64,000 nt of DNA from Roseovarius sp. EL26 (GCF_900327775.1 NZ_OUMZ01000006.1:310001-374000); one strand, 5' to 3'. Counted from the stretch's first letter, positions 52,801-62,341 are shown. Made by a program: numbers and translations. Notes: generated by a model not told the origin, from the letters alone.

Positions 52801-53856
52801 TTACTGCCCCCAGTCTTCGGATTGCATTTCCCTGATCCGGCTGGCGGTGCGTTCAAATTCAAAAGTGCCTTCGCCTTCGATATAAAGCAGTTCGGGGCGG
52901 GCGGCGGCAGAGCAGATCAGTTTGACGCGGGCCTCATAAAGCGCGTCGATCAGGGTGACAAAGCGCTTCGCCTCGTTAAAGTTGCTGCGGCCAAGTTCAG
53001 GGATTTCTTCGATGATCAAGACGCGCACCGCTTCGGCCAACGCCAGATAGTCGGCGGGCCCCAGCATTTTACCGCAGAGGCGGTGAAATTTGGCGCGGGC
53101 GACGCCGTTGTGAAAGCGGGGAATTTCGACCTCGCGTTTGTTGACGATCAGCTTGAGGGGTTTGGCTTTGCCGCCTGTGAGGCTGGTCCAAACTTCGCGA
53201 ATGGCGGCGCGGCTTTCCTCATCAATGGGGGTGAAATAGCTGGGGCTGCCGGCCATTTTTGTCTGGCGGTAATCCGTGGGGCTGACCATTTCGTGGACAA
53301 CCAAGCGATCCTTGATGTGGTCAATGAAAGGCAGAAAGAGTTGGCGGTTGAGGCCGTCTTTGTAAAGATCGTCCGGCACCCGATTTGAGGTGGTGATGAC
53401 GGTGACGCCAGCAGCAAACAGCGCCTCGAACAACCGTCCGACGATCATCGCATCGGTGATGTCGGTGATCTGCATCTCGTCAAAGGCCAGCAGGCGTACT
53501 GAATTTGCAACTTCGGCAGCCACTGGGGCAAGCGCATCCTCAACACCTTGTTCGCGGGCTTTGTGCATGCCGACGTGGATTTCCTGCATGAAGGCATGGA
53601 AATGGACGCGCCGGGCCGGGGCTTCGATGACATCGACAAAAAGATCCATCAACATGGATTTTCCGCGCCCAACACCACCCCAAAGGTAAAGGCCTTTGGG
53701 CGCCTCAGGGGCTTTGCGAAACCAGCCCTTTTTGACAGGTTCAGCTAATGCTTCGCCGATCCGGTCAAATTCTGGCAGGGTTGCCTCTTGCGCGGGGTCA
53801 CGGGTCAACTCGCCCGTGGCGACAAGATCTTCATATGCTTTGGTTAATACACCCAT
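52801..53856 (-). CDS. zapE: Cell division protein ZapE (AFG1-like ATPase)
   Basis: About 351 residues. P-loop GGVGRGKSMLMDLF, LAFDEMQITDITDAMIVGRLFEALF (Walker B and sensor region), TSNRVPDDLYKDGLNRQLFLPFI, YTPIDEESR-like FTPIDEESRAAI, LCGKMLGPADYLALAEAVRVLII and SAAARPELLY form the AFG1/ZapE profile. ZapE acts at the Z ring during constriction under stress. The start at 53856 (MGVLTKAYEDL) fits the family; an upstream frame to 53991 is not supported. The TAA lies next to the GMC gene GTG. Confidence 0.9.
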   Translation of the reverse strand: MGVLTKAYEDLVATGELTRDPAQEATLPEFDRIGEALAEPVKKGWFRKAPEAPKGLYLWGGVGRGKSMLMDLFVDVIEAPARRVHFHAFMQEIHVGMHKAREQGVEDALAPVAAEVANSVRLLAFDEMQITDITDAMIVGRLFEALFAAGVTVITTSNRVPDDLYKDGLNRQLFLPFIDHIKDRLVVHEMVSPTDYRQTKMAGSPSYFTPIDEESRAAIREVWTSLTGGKAKPLKLIVNKREVEIPRFHNGVARAKFHRLCGKMLGPADYLALAEAVRVLIIEEIPELGRSNFNEAKRFVTLIDALYEARVKLICSAAARPELLYIEGEGTFEFERTASRIREMQSEDWGQ

Positions 53857-54008
53857 ACATAAGGCATAACCTGCGATATGCGCTGAGAAAAGCAGGAATA
53901 TGTCTGACAATTCTTTTGGGACATCAGGAAATAGAATGACATGGATCAAAAAGCCTGAATTGACCTGCGGCGCCCGCCCGATATGGTGCACGGATAAGGA
54001 ACACCATC

Positions 54009-55250
54009 ATGCGCGCCACCACCGCTTTGTTTACCCCGGTTCTGCTTGGGGGTTGTATTATCATCCTGATTTCATTTGCGATCCGGGCGTCTTTTGGTGT
54101 GTTTCAGATTCCGATTGCCGAAGAATTTGGCTGGTTGCGGTCAGAATTTTCGCTCGCCATCGCGATTCAGAATCTGGCCTGGGGGGTTGGGCAGCCGATT
54201 TTTGGTGCCATCGCTGAAAAGATCGGGGATCGCAAGGCCATCGTGATTGGGGCGTTTACCTATGCGCTGGGTTTATTGTTGTCGTCTTTTGCCGTCACAC
54301 CCGAAGCCCATCAGATGTTTGAGATCATCGTTGGCTTCGGCATCGCTGGGACCGGGCTTGGGGTCATTCTGGCCGTGGTCGGTCGCGCCAGTTCAGACGA
54401 GAACCGGTCGATGTCGTTGGCGATTGTCACTGCTGCGGGATCGGGTGGGCAAATCTTTGGACCACCGATTGCGGAATATCTGCTGGGCATCATGAGCTGG
54501 CAGATGGTGTTCATCGGCTTTGCCGGTGTTATTCTAACCACGCTGTTGGTTCTGCCGATGATGCGGACACCTGCGAATGACGCAAGCAAGGCCGAGCTTG
54601 AGGAAAGTTTGGGTCAGATTTTGCGACGCGCCTTTCGCGACCCATCTTATACACTAATTTTCATTGGGTTCTTTTCCTGTGGGTATCAGCTTGGCTTTAT
54701 CACCGCGCATTTCCCCGCATTTGTGACCGAGGTTTGCGGCCCAATTTTAGCGGGTAGCCTGCTCCATGGGATCGGGATCACCACCACCTCGGCGCTTGGG
54801 GCGATTGCGATTTCGCTCATTGGGTTGGGGAACATCATTGGGACATTGGCCGCTGGATGGTTGGGCAATCGCTATCAAAGGAAGTACCTGCTGGCGGGAA
54901 TCTATACGCTTAGGACAATCGTGTGCATCGCCTTTATAATGACCCCGATGACCCCGATGACAGTTTTGCTGTTTTCAGCTGGAATGGGGTCTTTGTGGTT
55001 GGCAACGGTGCCGCTAACCAGCGGGTTGGTCGCGCATATTTATGGGTTGCGCTATATGGGCACGCTGTTTGGCATCATCTTTTTCTCGCACCAATTGGGC
55101 AGCTTTATGGGGGTCTGGCTGGGCGGGCGGATGTATGACCTTTATGGCGATTACACCGCTGTCTGGTGGATTGGTGTCGCGGTTGGGGCCTTCAGTGCGA
55201 TTGTACATTTGCCGGTGCGCGAAGAGCGGTTGCAGGTGCGTAGTGCTTAG
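54009..55250 (+). CDS. MFS transporter (monocarboxylate-like group)
   Basis: 413 residues with about twelve helices. The first helix set has FAIRASFGVFQIPIAEEFGWLRSEFSLAIAI and the A-loop-like GAIAEKIGDRKAIVIGAF. A second set follows a central cytosolic stretch (MRTPANDASKAELEESLGQILRRAFRDPSY), and RYMGTLFGIIFFSHQLGSFMGVWLGGRMYDLYGDYT is near the end. This layout fits the MCT/OFA-like group, transporting small carboxylates; substrate is not evident. The stop overlaps the convergent hydrolase gene by four bases. Confidence 0.82.
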   Translation: MRATTALFTPVLLGGCIIILISFAIRASFGVFQIPIAEEFGWLRSEFSLAIAIQNLAWGVGQPIFGAIAEKIGDRKAIVIGAFTYALGLLLSSFAVTPEAHQMFEIIVGFGIAGTGLGVILAVVGRASSDENRSMSLAIVTAAGSGGQIFGPPIAEYLLGIMSWQMVFIGFAGVILTTLLVLPMMRTPANDASKAELEESLGQILRRAFRDPSYTLIFIGFFSCGYQLGFITAHFPAFVTEVCGPILAGSLLHGIGITTTSALGAIAISLIGLGNIIGTLAAGWLGNRYQRKYLLAGIYTLRTIVCIAFIMTPMTPMTVLLFSAGMGSLWLATVPLTSGLVAHIYGLRYMGTLFGIIFFSHQLGSFMGVWLGGRMYDLYGDYTAVWWIGVAVGAFSAIVHLPVREERLQVRSA

Positions 55251-56173
55251 TCAGCCTTAGGGATCGCATCGACCACAGCTTGCGTTGCGGTATAGGCCAG
55301 CGTGTGATCAGCGCCTTCGATAATTTTGTGCAATGCGTCGGGGTTCCAATCGCTCAGCATCTCAGCGCCAGAGACGGGGATGATGTCATCGGTTTCTCCC
55401 CAGATGGCGAGCACTGGGATGTTGGCGGCGTGCATGGTCTTGTGGTCCTCCTCGCGATCCTCATCGCAGATGCCGCGCAGGCTATTGAGGACGGCGGGGA
55501 CAAAGCCGTTGTATTTCATCTCGTTAATCTGCAGATCGACGACACCTTCGATGTCACCCTGCAGGCCACGTTCCGCCTCGGCCCCGCGGCGCAACATGCG
55601 CGGATACATCACGGTTAGCATCCAGCGGCCGAAGTATTCGTAGTTGCTGGCCATTCTGACAATCGGCCCCAGATCGTGACCCATACCGATAGGCGCCAGC
55701 AGGATCAGCTGTTTGATCCGTTCGGGGAAACGCGCGGAAAAGGCTGTGACGATGCCGCCGCCCATCGAGTAGCCAAGCAGTGTAAATGGGGTGTCGATGC
55801 CCTGATCAGCGAGCAGCTCATGCAGGGTTTCGGCGAAAAAATGACTGGTTTGGATGCCCTTGGGCCGGTCGGAATATCCGCGGCCATAGTGATCATAGAC
55901 CAACACGCGATAGCCCAGCTTTCCCAGCCCTTTGGCTATAGGCCCAAAGACAAAAGATGGCGTGGTCAGCCCATGGACGCAGACAAGGACTGGGCCTTTG
56001 TCTGCGCCGAGCCACTGATAGTGCACCGTGCCACGGGAGAGATTGGTGAATTGACCAGGGGCATCTTGGCGGTGTTTTTCGTTCATACGCGGGCGCAGGG
56101 TCTCGCGGGCGAAAGGCCAGATGATGATGGCAGCGATAAGAACCAGACCCCAGATCATTGTGCGGCCTGCCAA
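55247..56173 (-). CDS. Alpha/beta hydrolase
   Basis: 308 residues. A hydrophobic N-terminal helix (MIWGLVLIAAIIIWPFA) suggests membrane attachment. The hydrolase core has VCVHGLTTPSFVFG, the nucleophile elbow GYSMGGGIVTAF (Ser), IWGETDDIIPVSGAEMLS with the catalytic Asp, and the His in EGADHTLAY. The substrate is unknown. It shares 19 bases with the downstream end of the ornithine cyclodeaminase-like gene, which suggests coupled expression of the three genes from the EamA transporter down. Confidence 0.82.
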   Translation of the reverse strand: MAGRTMIWGLVLIAAIIIWPFARETLRPRMNEKHRQDAPGQFTNLSRGTVHYQWLGADKGPVLVCVHGLTTPSFVFGPIAKGLGKLGYRVLVYDHYGRGYSDRPKGIQTSHFFAETLHELLADQGIDTPFTLLGYSMGGGIVTAFSARFPERIKQLILLAPIGMGHDLGPIVRMASNYEYFGRWMLTVMYPRMLRRGAEAERGLQGDIEGVVDLQINEMKYNGFVPAVLNSLRGICDEDREEDHKTMHAANIPVLAIWGETDDIIPVSGAEMLSDWNPDALHKIIEGADHTLAYTATQAVVDAIPKAD

Positions 56174-57072
56174 GCGTCTAGGATGTAACGGCTGGTCATC
56201 AGATCCAGATGGGCACCGCCGCCGTTTTTGAACAGGGTGATTTCATCGTCGCTTGTGCGTTTGAACTGGTCCATCTCGTAGTAGTCGCCTTGTAAGTCGT
56301 TGCGCTGGATTACTCCCGCTTCAAGCGGTGTTTTTAGCTCGCCGATGTGGTTAACCGTGGTGTCGTAACTGTCGACAAAGACACGGCTACGGGTCAGGGC
56401 GGTATCGTCAGCTTCGCGCATGTCTGGGCGGTAAGCACCGATCAGGTCAATATGTTGACCGGGTTGGAACCACTCGCCTTTGAGGATCGGGTCGGTGACC
56501 ATTGTGGCCGAGGTGATGATGCCGGCGGCTTTGACGGCGGTTTCCAGATCATCGGCCACAGTCATGCCGGGGCAATCGGCGGCGAGAATTGCGGCATTTG
56601 CATGGGTGCGGTTCCAGATGGTGAAATTCGCATCGGGGAAGCCCGCGCTGTAGGCCTGAAACAGGTTGCCCGCCACTTCGCCAGCCCCGACGATCAGTAT
56701 GTTCCGGCTGTCTTTGCGGGCGAGCTTGCGCGCAGCGAGCAGGCTGTCGCCGGCGGTTTTCCATTTTGTGACAAGGTGGAAGTCGATGAACGCTTCGGGG
56801 ATCCCATCAGTATCAGAAAATAGGCTGACGGTGCCATGGATCAGAGGTTTGCCCGCTTTGGGATTGTCGGCAAAAACCGTGGCCGATTTGACTGCCACAC
56901 CCATGCCATCAATCCAGGCAGAGCGGCTGAGCAAGGTATCGGACCCGCGATAGAGAAGGGTGTCGTCAATCTCGGCCTTGGGCAATTTGTGCCCGGCCTC
57001 TATCGCATCACACAGGCCAATCCAATCCAGATTGGCCTCTCCCTCCTCATGGGAAATGAATTTGATGCTCAT
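56155..57072 (-). CDS. Ornithine cyclodeaminase-family protein
   Basis: About 305 residues. GIGVAVKSATVFADN-like (MGVAVKSATVFADNP) region, GAGEVAGNLFQAYSAGFPDANFTIWNR (NAD-binding Gly-rich loop), TSATMVTDPIL, and HIDLIGAYRPDMREADD fit the ornithine cyclodeaminase/mu-crystallin/proline-2-ketoacid reductase family. Members form proline from ornithine, or reduce cyclic imino acids. The start is ATG 57072 (MSIKFISHEEGE) rather than a longer frame from 57261. The last 19 bases overlap the next gene. No ornithine or proline genes are near, so the substrate is open. Confidence 0.83.
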   Translation of the reverse strand: MSIKFISHEEGEANLDWIGLCDAIEAGHKLPKAEIDDTLLYRGSDTLLSRSAWIDGMGVAVKSATVFADNPKAGKPLIHGTVSLFSDTDGIPEAFIDFHLVTKWKTAGDSLLAARKLARKDSRNILIVGAGEVAGNLFQAYSAGFPDANFTIWNRTHANAAILAADCPGMTVADDLETAVKAAGIITSATMVTDPILKGEWFQPGQHIDLIGAYRPDMREADDTALTRSRVFVDSYDTTVNHIGELKTPLEAGVIQRNDLQGDYYEMDQFKRTSDDEITLFKNGGGAHLDLMTSRYILDAWQAAQ

Positions 57073-57136
57073 GTATTCGCCCTGTTTTTCATCCGACGCA
57101 GGAAAGACGAGAGCCGGGATTTTGTAAAGCCCGCGA

Positions 57137-58009
57137 CTAACTTGGCCGGTCTTGCTTGGACAGTTGCACCGCCAAAATGCCGACGGTGATGACGGCGACC
57201 CCAATGATTTCACGCATTCCCAGCTGTTCGCCAAGAATTGCCGCTGCGATGGCGACGCCAAGGAAAGGGTTGAGAAAGTGGAATGTTGCTGCGCGTACGG
57301 CGCCGATGCGATTGACTAGGTAAAACCAGACCAGCGTCGCCATCAGGCCAGGGACAATGGTGGTGTAGGCGAATGCGACGATCAGCTGCCAGCTCCAGTC
57401 GATCACGAGAGTTTCAGTGGTGACCGCAACAACACTAAGCACAGCGCAGCCAGCCAGCATTTGCAGGCCAACAATCATCATGAAGTTTCCACCCGCCGTC
57501 GCCCCGCGCACCATCATGGTGGCAAAGCTGAGGGCGATCACGCCAATGATACAAAGGCTCAGGCCATAGAGATCAACACCACCCTGAAGCCGTGCGCCCA
57601 TGATGATGGCCACGCCAACGACACCGGCGATCAGGCCAAACATGCCCATTTTGCCGATTTTTTCCTTGAAAAAGATCCAGCTGGCGAGGCCCACCAACAA
57701 GGGCATGGTCGAGGCGATGATGGCGGCCAGTGAGGCTTCGACCGTTTGCATGGCGACAAAATTGAGCCCAAGATAGAGCGCGTTTTGGCAGATGCCGAAA
57801 ATGATGGTGGCGCGCCATTGTGCCGGGGTCAATTTCCAAGTCTGACCCATGGCGCGGGCGATCAGCACGCCGATCAGGCCAGAGATCAGATACCGCAAGG
57901 CTAATGCTGATACGGGTGGTGCGGCGGCGACAATGATGCGGGCCGAGGTGAAGGCGCTGGACCACATCACGGCAAAGGCCAGCCCCATGAGTAATGCGCG
58001 AATATCCAC
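57137..58009 (-). CDS. EamA/DMT family transporter
   Basis: 290 residues with about ten helices of the drug/metabolite (EamA) family: MWSSAFTSARIIVAAAPPVSALALRYLISG, IFGICQNALYLGLNFVAMQTVEASLAAIIASTMPLLVGL, and FHFLNPFLGVAIAAAILGEQLGMREIIGVAVITVGI, the two tandem EamA repeats. It probably exports small metabolites such as amino acids. It runs on the same strand as the ornithine cyclodeaminase-like gene and hydrolase gene, and it is divergent from a GNAT gene that begins 85 bases away. Confidence 0.85.
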   Translation of the reverse strand: MDIRALLMGLAFAVMWSSAFTSARIIVAAAPPVSALALRYLISGLIGVLIARAMGQTWKLTPAQWRATIIFGICQNALYLGLNFVAMQTVEASLAAIIASTMPLLVGLASWIFFKEKIGKMGMFGLIAGVVGVAIIMGARLQGGVDLYGLSLCIIGVIALSFATMMVRGATAGGNFMMIVGLQMLAGCAVLSVVAVTTETLVIDWSWQLIVAFAYTTIVPGLMATLVWFYLVNRIGAVRAATFHFLNPFLGVAIAAAILGEQLGMREIIGVAVITVGILAVQLSKQDRPS

Positions 58010-58093
58010 TGGCTGCCCCCTGCCTTGCGTTGCCGTGACAGTTTCCTAAATGCGCGGCACGTGCAAGAGTGGAAGTGGGCCCAATTTCAGCAA

Positions 58094-58900
58094 ATGCAGA
58101 GCGCGGTGATGGCAGAGTTTATCGGTACGGAACAGGCAGTTGCCTTGCAAAAACATTTGCGGAATTTGCAGTCGGTGATTGCAAATACGCCCGAGCTAAG
58201 CAATGGCGGGAGAACCCTGCACTTTCTGAACCCAGAAGTGACGGGTTGGGAGCACGTGCGCGAGATTGCGGATCAATACAGGATCATCGGGTTTCCAGTG
58301 GTACAGGCCGACGACATGGTTGCGCAAATTCGGCAATATCTTGGCCCCGACTGGGAGACCCCAAAATGGCTGGCCTATCTGGGGGAACGCGACCGGGTTC
58401 TGAAAGCCTGTGAAACCGTGCAGCGCGACGTGCTGTTGCCGGATGGGTGGCGCGTGGAGCACCATGTGGAGCCGCCAAATATGATGATTGTTGAGGTTCA
58501 GAATCTGAATTTGAAAACCGGTGTCGCGCCCTATCCGGCCTATTATATGCGGTCCGAGGCGGTGCCGGTTTTGACCAGTTGCATTCGTGATCACCAAGGG
58601 GTGGTAGTGGCCACCGCTTCTGTCGCGGATCGGTATCACGCGCAGGGACGGCTGGCGGGGCATGTGTTTGCGGGGATGGTGTCAGTTGATGAGACATGTC
58701 GGGGGCGTGGTCTGGGGAAGCTGATCAATGCCCTGGCGTTGATTGAGAGTGCAGCGCGGTTTAACTGGACTGCGGTCACAGAGCATGTCGCAGCAGATAA
58801 TATGGCTTCGCGCGCAATGATTGCAGCTTGTGGGTTGGGCGATTCCGCCGGGATGCATTCGGTGATCGCCTTGAGGCCGGGCGAGACATTCACGCGCTAG
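58094..58900 (+). CDS. GNAT family acetyltransferase-like protein
   Basis: About 268 residues. An N-terminal ~140-residue part of unrecognised type (QKHLRNLQSVIANTPELSNGG, LHFLNPEVTGWEHVREIADQY) is joined to a GNAT domain with the acetyl-CoA-binding loop MVSVDETCRGRGLGKLINALALIESAARF and NMASRAMIAACGL. The substrate is not evident. The start is uncertain: ATG 58094, ATG 58109 and an upstream ATG at 58025 are all in frame and none has a clear ribosome-binding site. The gene is divergent from the EamA gene. Confidence 0.75.
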   Translation: MQSAVMAEFIGTEQAVALQKHLRNLQSVIANTPELSNGGRTLHFLNPEVTGWEHVREIADQYRIIGFPVVQADDMVAQIRQYLGPDWETPKWLAYLGERDRVLKACETVQRDVLLPDGWRVEHHVEPPNMMIVEVQNLNLKTGVAPYPAYYMRSEAVPVLTSCIRDHQGVVVATASVADRYHAQGRLAGHVFAGMVSVDETCRGRGLGKLINALALIESAARFNWTAVTEHVAADNMASRAMIAACGLGDSAGMHSVIALRPGETFTR

Positions 58901-58915
58901 CGTGATCATCAACTG

Positions 58916-58943
58916 AAAAGGGCCGCCCGAAGGCGACCCTTTT
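58916..58943. terminator. Bidirectional hairpin between the GNAT gene and the HU gene
   Basis: AAAAGGG ... CCCTTTT with an inner CGCC/GGCG stem (one mismatch) and a CGAA loop lies between two convergent genes, with A and T runs on both sides, so it probably ends both transcripts. Confidence 0.75.
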
Positions 58944-58965
58944 GAATTCTTTTCGATCGGAAAGA

Positions 58966-59253
58966 TCAGGCGTTAACGCTGTCTTTCAGAGCTTTCGCGA
59001 TGGTCATTTTGACCACTTTGTCTGCGTCTTTTTTCATTTGCTCGCCAGTGGCAGGGTTGCGCACCATGCGCTCTGGGCGCTCGCGGCAATAGATTTTGCC
59101 AACACCTGGCAGAGTGACGGCACCGCCGCCGGAAACTTCGCGTGTGATCACGGAAATGATTGCATCCAGCGCGCCGCTCGCGGATTTCTTGTCGCTGTCC
59201 AGTTCTTCAGCCAAAGCTGCTACGAGCTGGGTTTTGGTCATTGGTTTCGCCAT
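58966..59253 (-). CDS. HU family DNA-binding protein
   Basis: 95 residues of the HU/IHF fold: MTKTQLVAALAEELDSDKKSASGALDAIISVITREVSGGGAVTLPGVGKIYCRERPERMVRNPATGEQMKK (the DNA-contact arm ends in the RNPATG motif) and ADKVVKMTIAKALKD. HU compacts and bends DNA as a dimer. AAGGAGACC precedes the start. A single-copy HU gene placed near amn; no specific regulation is visible. Confidence 0.93.
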   Translation of the reverse strand: MAKPMTKTQLVAALAEELDSDKKSASGALDAIISVITREVSGGGAVTLPGVGKIYCRERPERMVRNPATGEQMKKDADKVVKMTIAKALKDSVNA

Positions 59254-59382
59254 TTAAGGTCTCCTTATAACTGCCCGATTAGGGTTATATGGGCGCAATC
59301 TAACTGTATATAGTAATCAAACACAACGAATAGTGTCGAAAAGCAAGGGGTTTTCGTGCATTTTGTGCTGATTTACGCCTAG

Positions 59383-60867
59383 TTATAGGAACGCTGTTTC
59401 GTCAAAACTACGTAATTTGCGACTATGGATGCGTTCAAGCGGCATTTTGGACAGGTTTTCCATAGCCCGAATCCCAATCATTAAATGCTGTTCGACTTGT
59501 GATTTGTAGAAATCACTGGCCATGCCTGGCAGCTTGAGCTCTCCGTGCAGGGGCTTATCACTAACACAAAGCAAAGTGCCATACGGCACACGAAACCGAA
59601 AGCCATTCGCAGCGATCGTGGCGCTTTCCATATCCAATGCAATCGCGCGTGATTGGCTGAGGCGTTGAACCGGGCCGGTGTGTTCGCGTAATTCCCAATT
59701 GCGATTGTCGAAACTGGCCACCGTGCCGGTGCGCATCACGCGCTTGAGCTCAAAGCCCTCAAGTTGGGTTTCTGAGGCGACGGCCTGTTCCAGTGCAATC
59801 TGAATTTCGGCAAGCGCGGGGATCGGAACCCAGGCGGGCAGATCTGCATCCAGCACGGCATCCTCGCGCAGATAAGCGTGAGCCAGGACAAAATCGCCCA
59901 AGCGTTGCGAATTGCGCAGCCCTGCGCAATGGCCCACCATCAGCCAGGCATGAGGGCGTAAGACGGCGATATGATCTGTGGCGGTTTTGGCATTTGATGG
60001 GCCGACGCCGATATTAACCAGTGTGATGCCAGAGCCATCTGATTTTTTAAGGTGATAGCTAGGCATTTGTGGAAGCTGCTGCGGCGTGGCTATGTCAGCA
60101 TCGGCCTGTGTGATTTCGACGTTGCCGCTACTGACAAACGATGTGTAACCACTGTTGGGATCAGCAAGCATGCGACGGGCGTAGCTCTCGAATTCGGAAA
60201 CATAGAACTGGTAGTTGGTAAAGAGAACGTGGTTCTGGAAATGCTTGGGGTTGGTTGCAGTATAATGTGCGAGCCGGGCGAGTGAGTAATCGATACGCTG
60301 TGCGGTAAAGGGAGCCAGCGGTGCCGTTCCGTTTGCGTCTGGTTGTCGTGTGCCGTTGACAATGTCGTCGTTGGTGGTGCTCAGGTCCGGCACATCGAAA
60401 TAGTCTCGCAGGGTGAATGTGGCCGCGCCTTCGTGCGGGACAACAAGGGCGGGGTTATTGGCGACAGCAAAATGCACAGGGATCGGGGTTTCGGACACCT
60501 GAATGCAAACCGGGACATTATGATTGTGCATCAAAAGGCCGAGCTGCTGCTTGAGGTAGTAGCGAAACAGATAGGGTTGGGTGATGGTGGTGGCATAGGT
60601 GCCGGGCTCGGATACGTGGCCAAAGCTGAGGCGGCTGTCGATCTGGGCATAGCTGGTCGTGGTGATGCTGATCTCAGGATAAAAGGCGCGGATGCGTTGT
60701 GTTGGTGCACCATCAGACAGGGCCTTGGAAAAAGCAGAGCAGAGAAACTCAGAAGCAGAAGCATAAAGTGCGATCAGATGGTCCACAGCGGCCTTAGGGT
60801 CGGTGAACTCTTTTGGGGCCGGGCTGGTCGGGGAATGGATGCCAAGGGCCTGATTGATTTGTTTCAT
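59383..60867 (-). CDS. amn: AMP nucleosidase
   Basis: 494 residues, the usual Amn length. The N-terminal regulatory part (PKAAVDHLIALYASASEFLCSAFSKAL, FYPEISITTTSYAQID) and the catalytic nucleosidase domain (TLVNIGVGPSNAKTATDHIAVLRPHAWLMVGHCAGLRNSQRLGDFVLAHAYLREDAVLDADLP, IALDMESATIAANGFRFRVPYGTLLCVSDKPLHGE) are both present. Amn cleaves AMP into adenine and ribose-5-phosphate and controls the adenylate pool. It is divergent from the VOC gene. A good ribosome-binding site is absent; AATATGAAACA precedes the ATG. Confidence 0.93.
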   Translation of the reverse strand: MKQINQALGIHSPTSPAPKEFTDPKAAVDHLIALYASASEFLCSAFSKALSDGAPTQRIRAFYPEISITTTSYAQIDSRLSFGHVSEPGTYATTITQPYLFRYYLKQQLGLLMHNHNVPVCIQVSETPIPVHFAVANNPALVVPHEGAATFTLRDYFDVPDLSTTNDDIVNGTRQPDANGTAPLAPFTAQRIDYSLARLAHYTATNPKHFQNHVLFTNYQFYVSEFESYARRMLADPNSGYTSFVSSGNVEITQADADIATPQQLPQMPSYHLKKSDGSGITLVNIGVGPSNAKTATDHIAVLRPHAWLMVGHCAGLRNSQRLGDFVLAHAYLREDAVLDADLPAWVPIPALAEIQIALEQAVASETQLEGFELKRVMRTGTVASFDNRNWELREHTGPVQRLSQSRAIALDMESATIAANGFRFRVPYGTLLCVSDKPLHGELKLPGMASDFYKSQVEQHLMIGIRAMENLSKMPLERIHSRKLRSFDETAFL

Positions 60868-60954
60868 ATTATATCCGCGCCGCTGCTCTTGTCTTTACGT
60901 TGACATGGGTGGCGGTGGTGATCAAGCTGAAGCCCGGGATTTAAGGACGAGCTA

Positions 60955-61374
60955 ATGGATTTTGAAACGGTTGAAGCGGATAAATTTGGCGCATCGCTGC
61001 GCGGAATGGGGTTGAACATTCTGGTCCGGGATGTGGAAAAACAGGTGGCTTTTCTGACCGAGTTGTTTGGAATGAGCGCGTATCAAGTCAGCCGGGATTT
61101 CGCGATTTTGGCCTATGCGGGGCAGGTGATGCAGTTGCACGGTGATCAGACCTATGGTGCAAATCCGTTGCTGGGATTGTTGCCCGAGGCTGGAGCGCGG
61201 GGAGCAGGGGCGGAGTTCCGGCTTTATGAAAGTGATCCTGATGAGGTGGCCGTAAAGGCGGAAAGCTTGGGCGGACATATTCTGCAACCGCCGACGGATA
61301 AGCCGCACGGGCTGCGCGAGGTCTATGTTTTATGTGAAAATGGCTATGCTTGGGTGGCGTCGCGGCCGTTGTGA
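60955..61374 (+). CDS. VOC/glyoxalase-like protein
   Basis: 139 residues of the vicinal-oxygen-chelate fold: GMGLNILVRDVEKQVAFLTELFGMSAYQVSRDFAILAYAGQVMQLHGDQTY and the second half GAGAEFRLYESDPDEVAVKAESLGGHILQPPTDKPHGLREVYVLCENGYAWVASRPL. The pattern of His and Glu residues fits a metal site, but no substrate can be given. GGACGAGCTA before the ATG is a weak site. It is a single-gene unit next to amn. Confidence 0.8.
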   Translation: MDFETVEADKFGASLRGMGLNILVRDVEKQVAFLTELFGMSAYQVSRDFAILAYAGQVMQLHGDQTYGANPLLGLLPEAGARGAGAEFRLYESDPDEVAVKAESLGGHILQPPTDKPHGLREVYVLCENGYAWVASRPL

Positions 61375-61413
61375 GGTAAGGGGCGCTGCCCCTCTTGGCC
61401 GTTGGCCAATTCA

Positions 61414-61439
61414 CCCCGAGATATTTTTGGTCAGATGAA
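61414..61439. repeat. Intergenic motif copy 2
   Basis: CCCCGAGATATTTTTGG then TCAGATGAAA shares the core TATTTT-GG...AGATGAA with the copy at 6561-6588. It lies between the VOC gene and the SDR gene. Confidence 0.4.
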
Positions 61440-61477
61440 ATACTTGTCTTTTGGGATGCGCCACGCATATTTGGGGC

Positions 61478-62341
61478 ATGACAAAGACACTTCTTTCATT
61501 TGGACACGGATATTCGGCGCAGGCTTTGGCGCGGCTGTTGCTGCCGCAGGGCTGGCGGGTGATTGGCACGACACGCAAGGCAGAAAAGGCCGAGGCGTTG
61601 CGGGCCGAAGGTGTTGAAGCTGTGATTTGGCCGGGGTCGGATTTAACCCCGATATTTGCAGAGGCCACGCATCTGCTGGTGTCTGCCGGGCCAGATGCGG
61701 ATGGGGATCCGGTGTTGCGTGCTTGTGAGGGTCAGATTCGGGCTTTGGCGCCGCAATTGGAATGGGCCGGATATCTGTCGACGACCGGCGTTTATGGCGA
61801 TCATCAGGGCGGCTGGGTTGATGAAGATACCGCGCTCTCGCCCTCGACCAAACGGGGACAAATGCGGGTAGAGGCCGAGGCGGCATGGCAGGCGATTGAG
61901 GGTTTGCCGTTGCATATTTTCCGGCTGGCCGGGATTTACGGCCCCGGGCGCGGGCCCTTTTCTAAGGTACGTGCGGGCACGGCGCGGCGGATCATCAAGG
62001 ACAATCAGGTGTTCAGCCGCACCCATGTTGAGGATATCGCGCAAATTTTGGCAGCCTCTATCACCAAACCCAATCCGGGGGGTATCTATAATGTCTGTGA
62101 TGATGACCCAGCCCCGCCGGAGGATGTGATTGGCTATGCGGCGGAGTTGCTCGGCCTGCCCCTGCCTCTGTCCGAGCGGTTTGAAGAGGCCGAGATGACC
62201 CCGATGGCGCGCAGTTTCTATGCAGAATCAAAACGCGTGCGCAACGATCGGATCAAGGACGAGTTGGGCGTGCAGCTGCTGTATCCCAATTACCGGGTGG
62301 GATTGCAGGCGCTCTTGAGGGCGGAGCGGGCCGACAAATGA
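61478..62341 (+). CDS. NAD-dependent epimerase/dehydratase family (SDR)
   Basis: About 287 residues of the extended SDR fold: LLSFGHGYSAQALARLLLPQGWRVIGTTRKAEKAEALRAEGVEAV (NAD-binding GHGYSAQALA in place of GxxGxxG), YLSTTGVYGDHQGGWVDEDTALSPSTKRGQMRVEAEAAW, LAGIYGPGRGPFSKV and RTHVEDIAQILAASI. It resembles YeeZ-type proteins. The TTGVYGDHQG motif replaces a classical YxxxK at the usual spacing, so activity is open. The start is ATG 61478 (MTKTLLSFGHG); an upstream in-frame ATG at 61451 lacks family support. Confidence 0.82.
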   Translation: MTKTLLSFGHGYSAQALARLLLPQGWRVIGTTRKAEKAEALRAEGVEAVIWPGSDLTPIFAEATHLLVSAGPDADGDPVLRACEGQIRALAPQLEWAGYLSTTGVYGDHQGGWVDEDTALSPSTKRGQMRVEAEAAWQAIEGLPLHIFRLAGIYGPGRGPFSKVRAGTARRIIKDNQVFSRTHVEDIAQILAASITKPNPGGIYNVCDDDPAPPEDVIGYAAELLGLPLPLSERFEEAEMTPMARSFYAESKRVRNDRIKDELGVQLLYPNYRVGLQALLRAERADK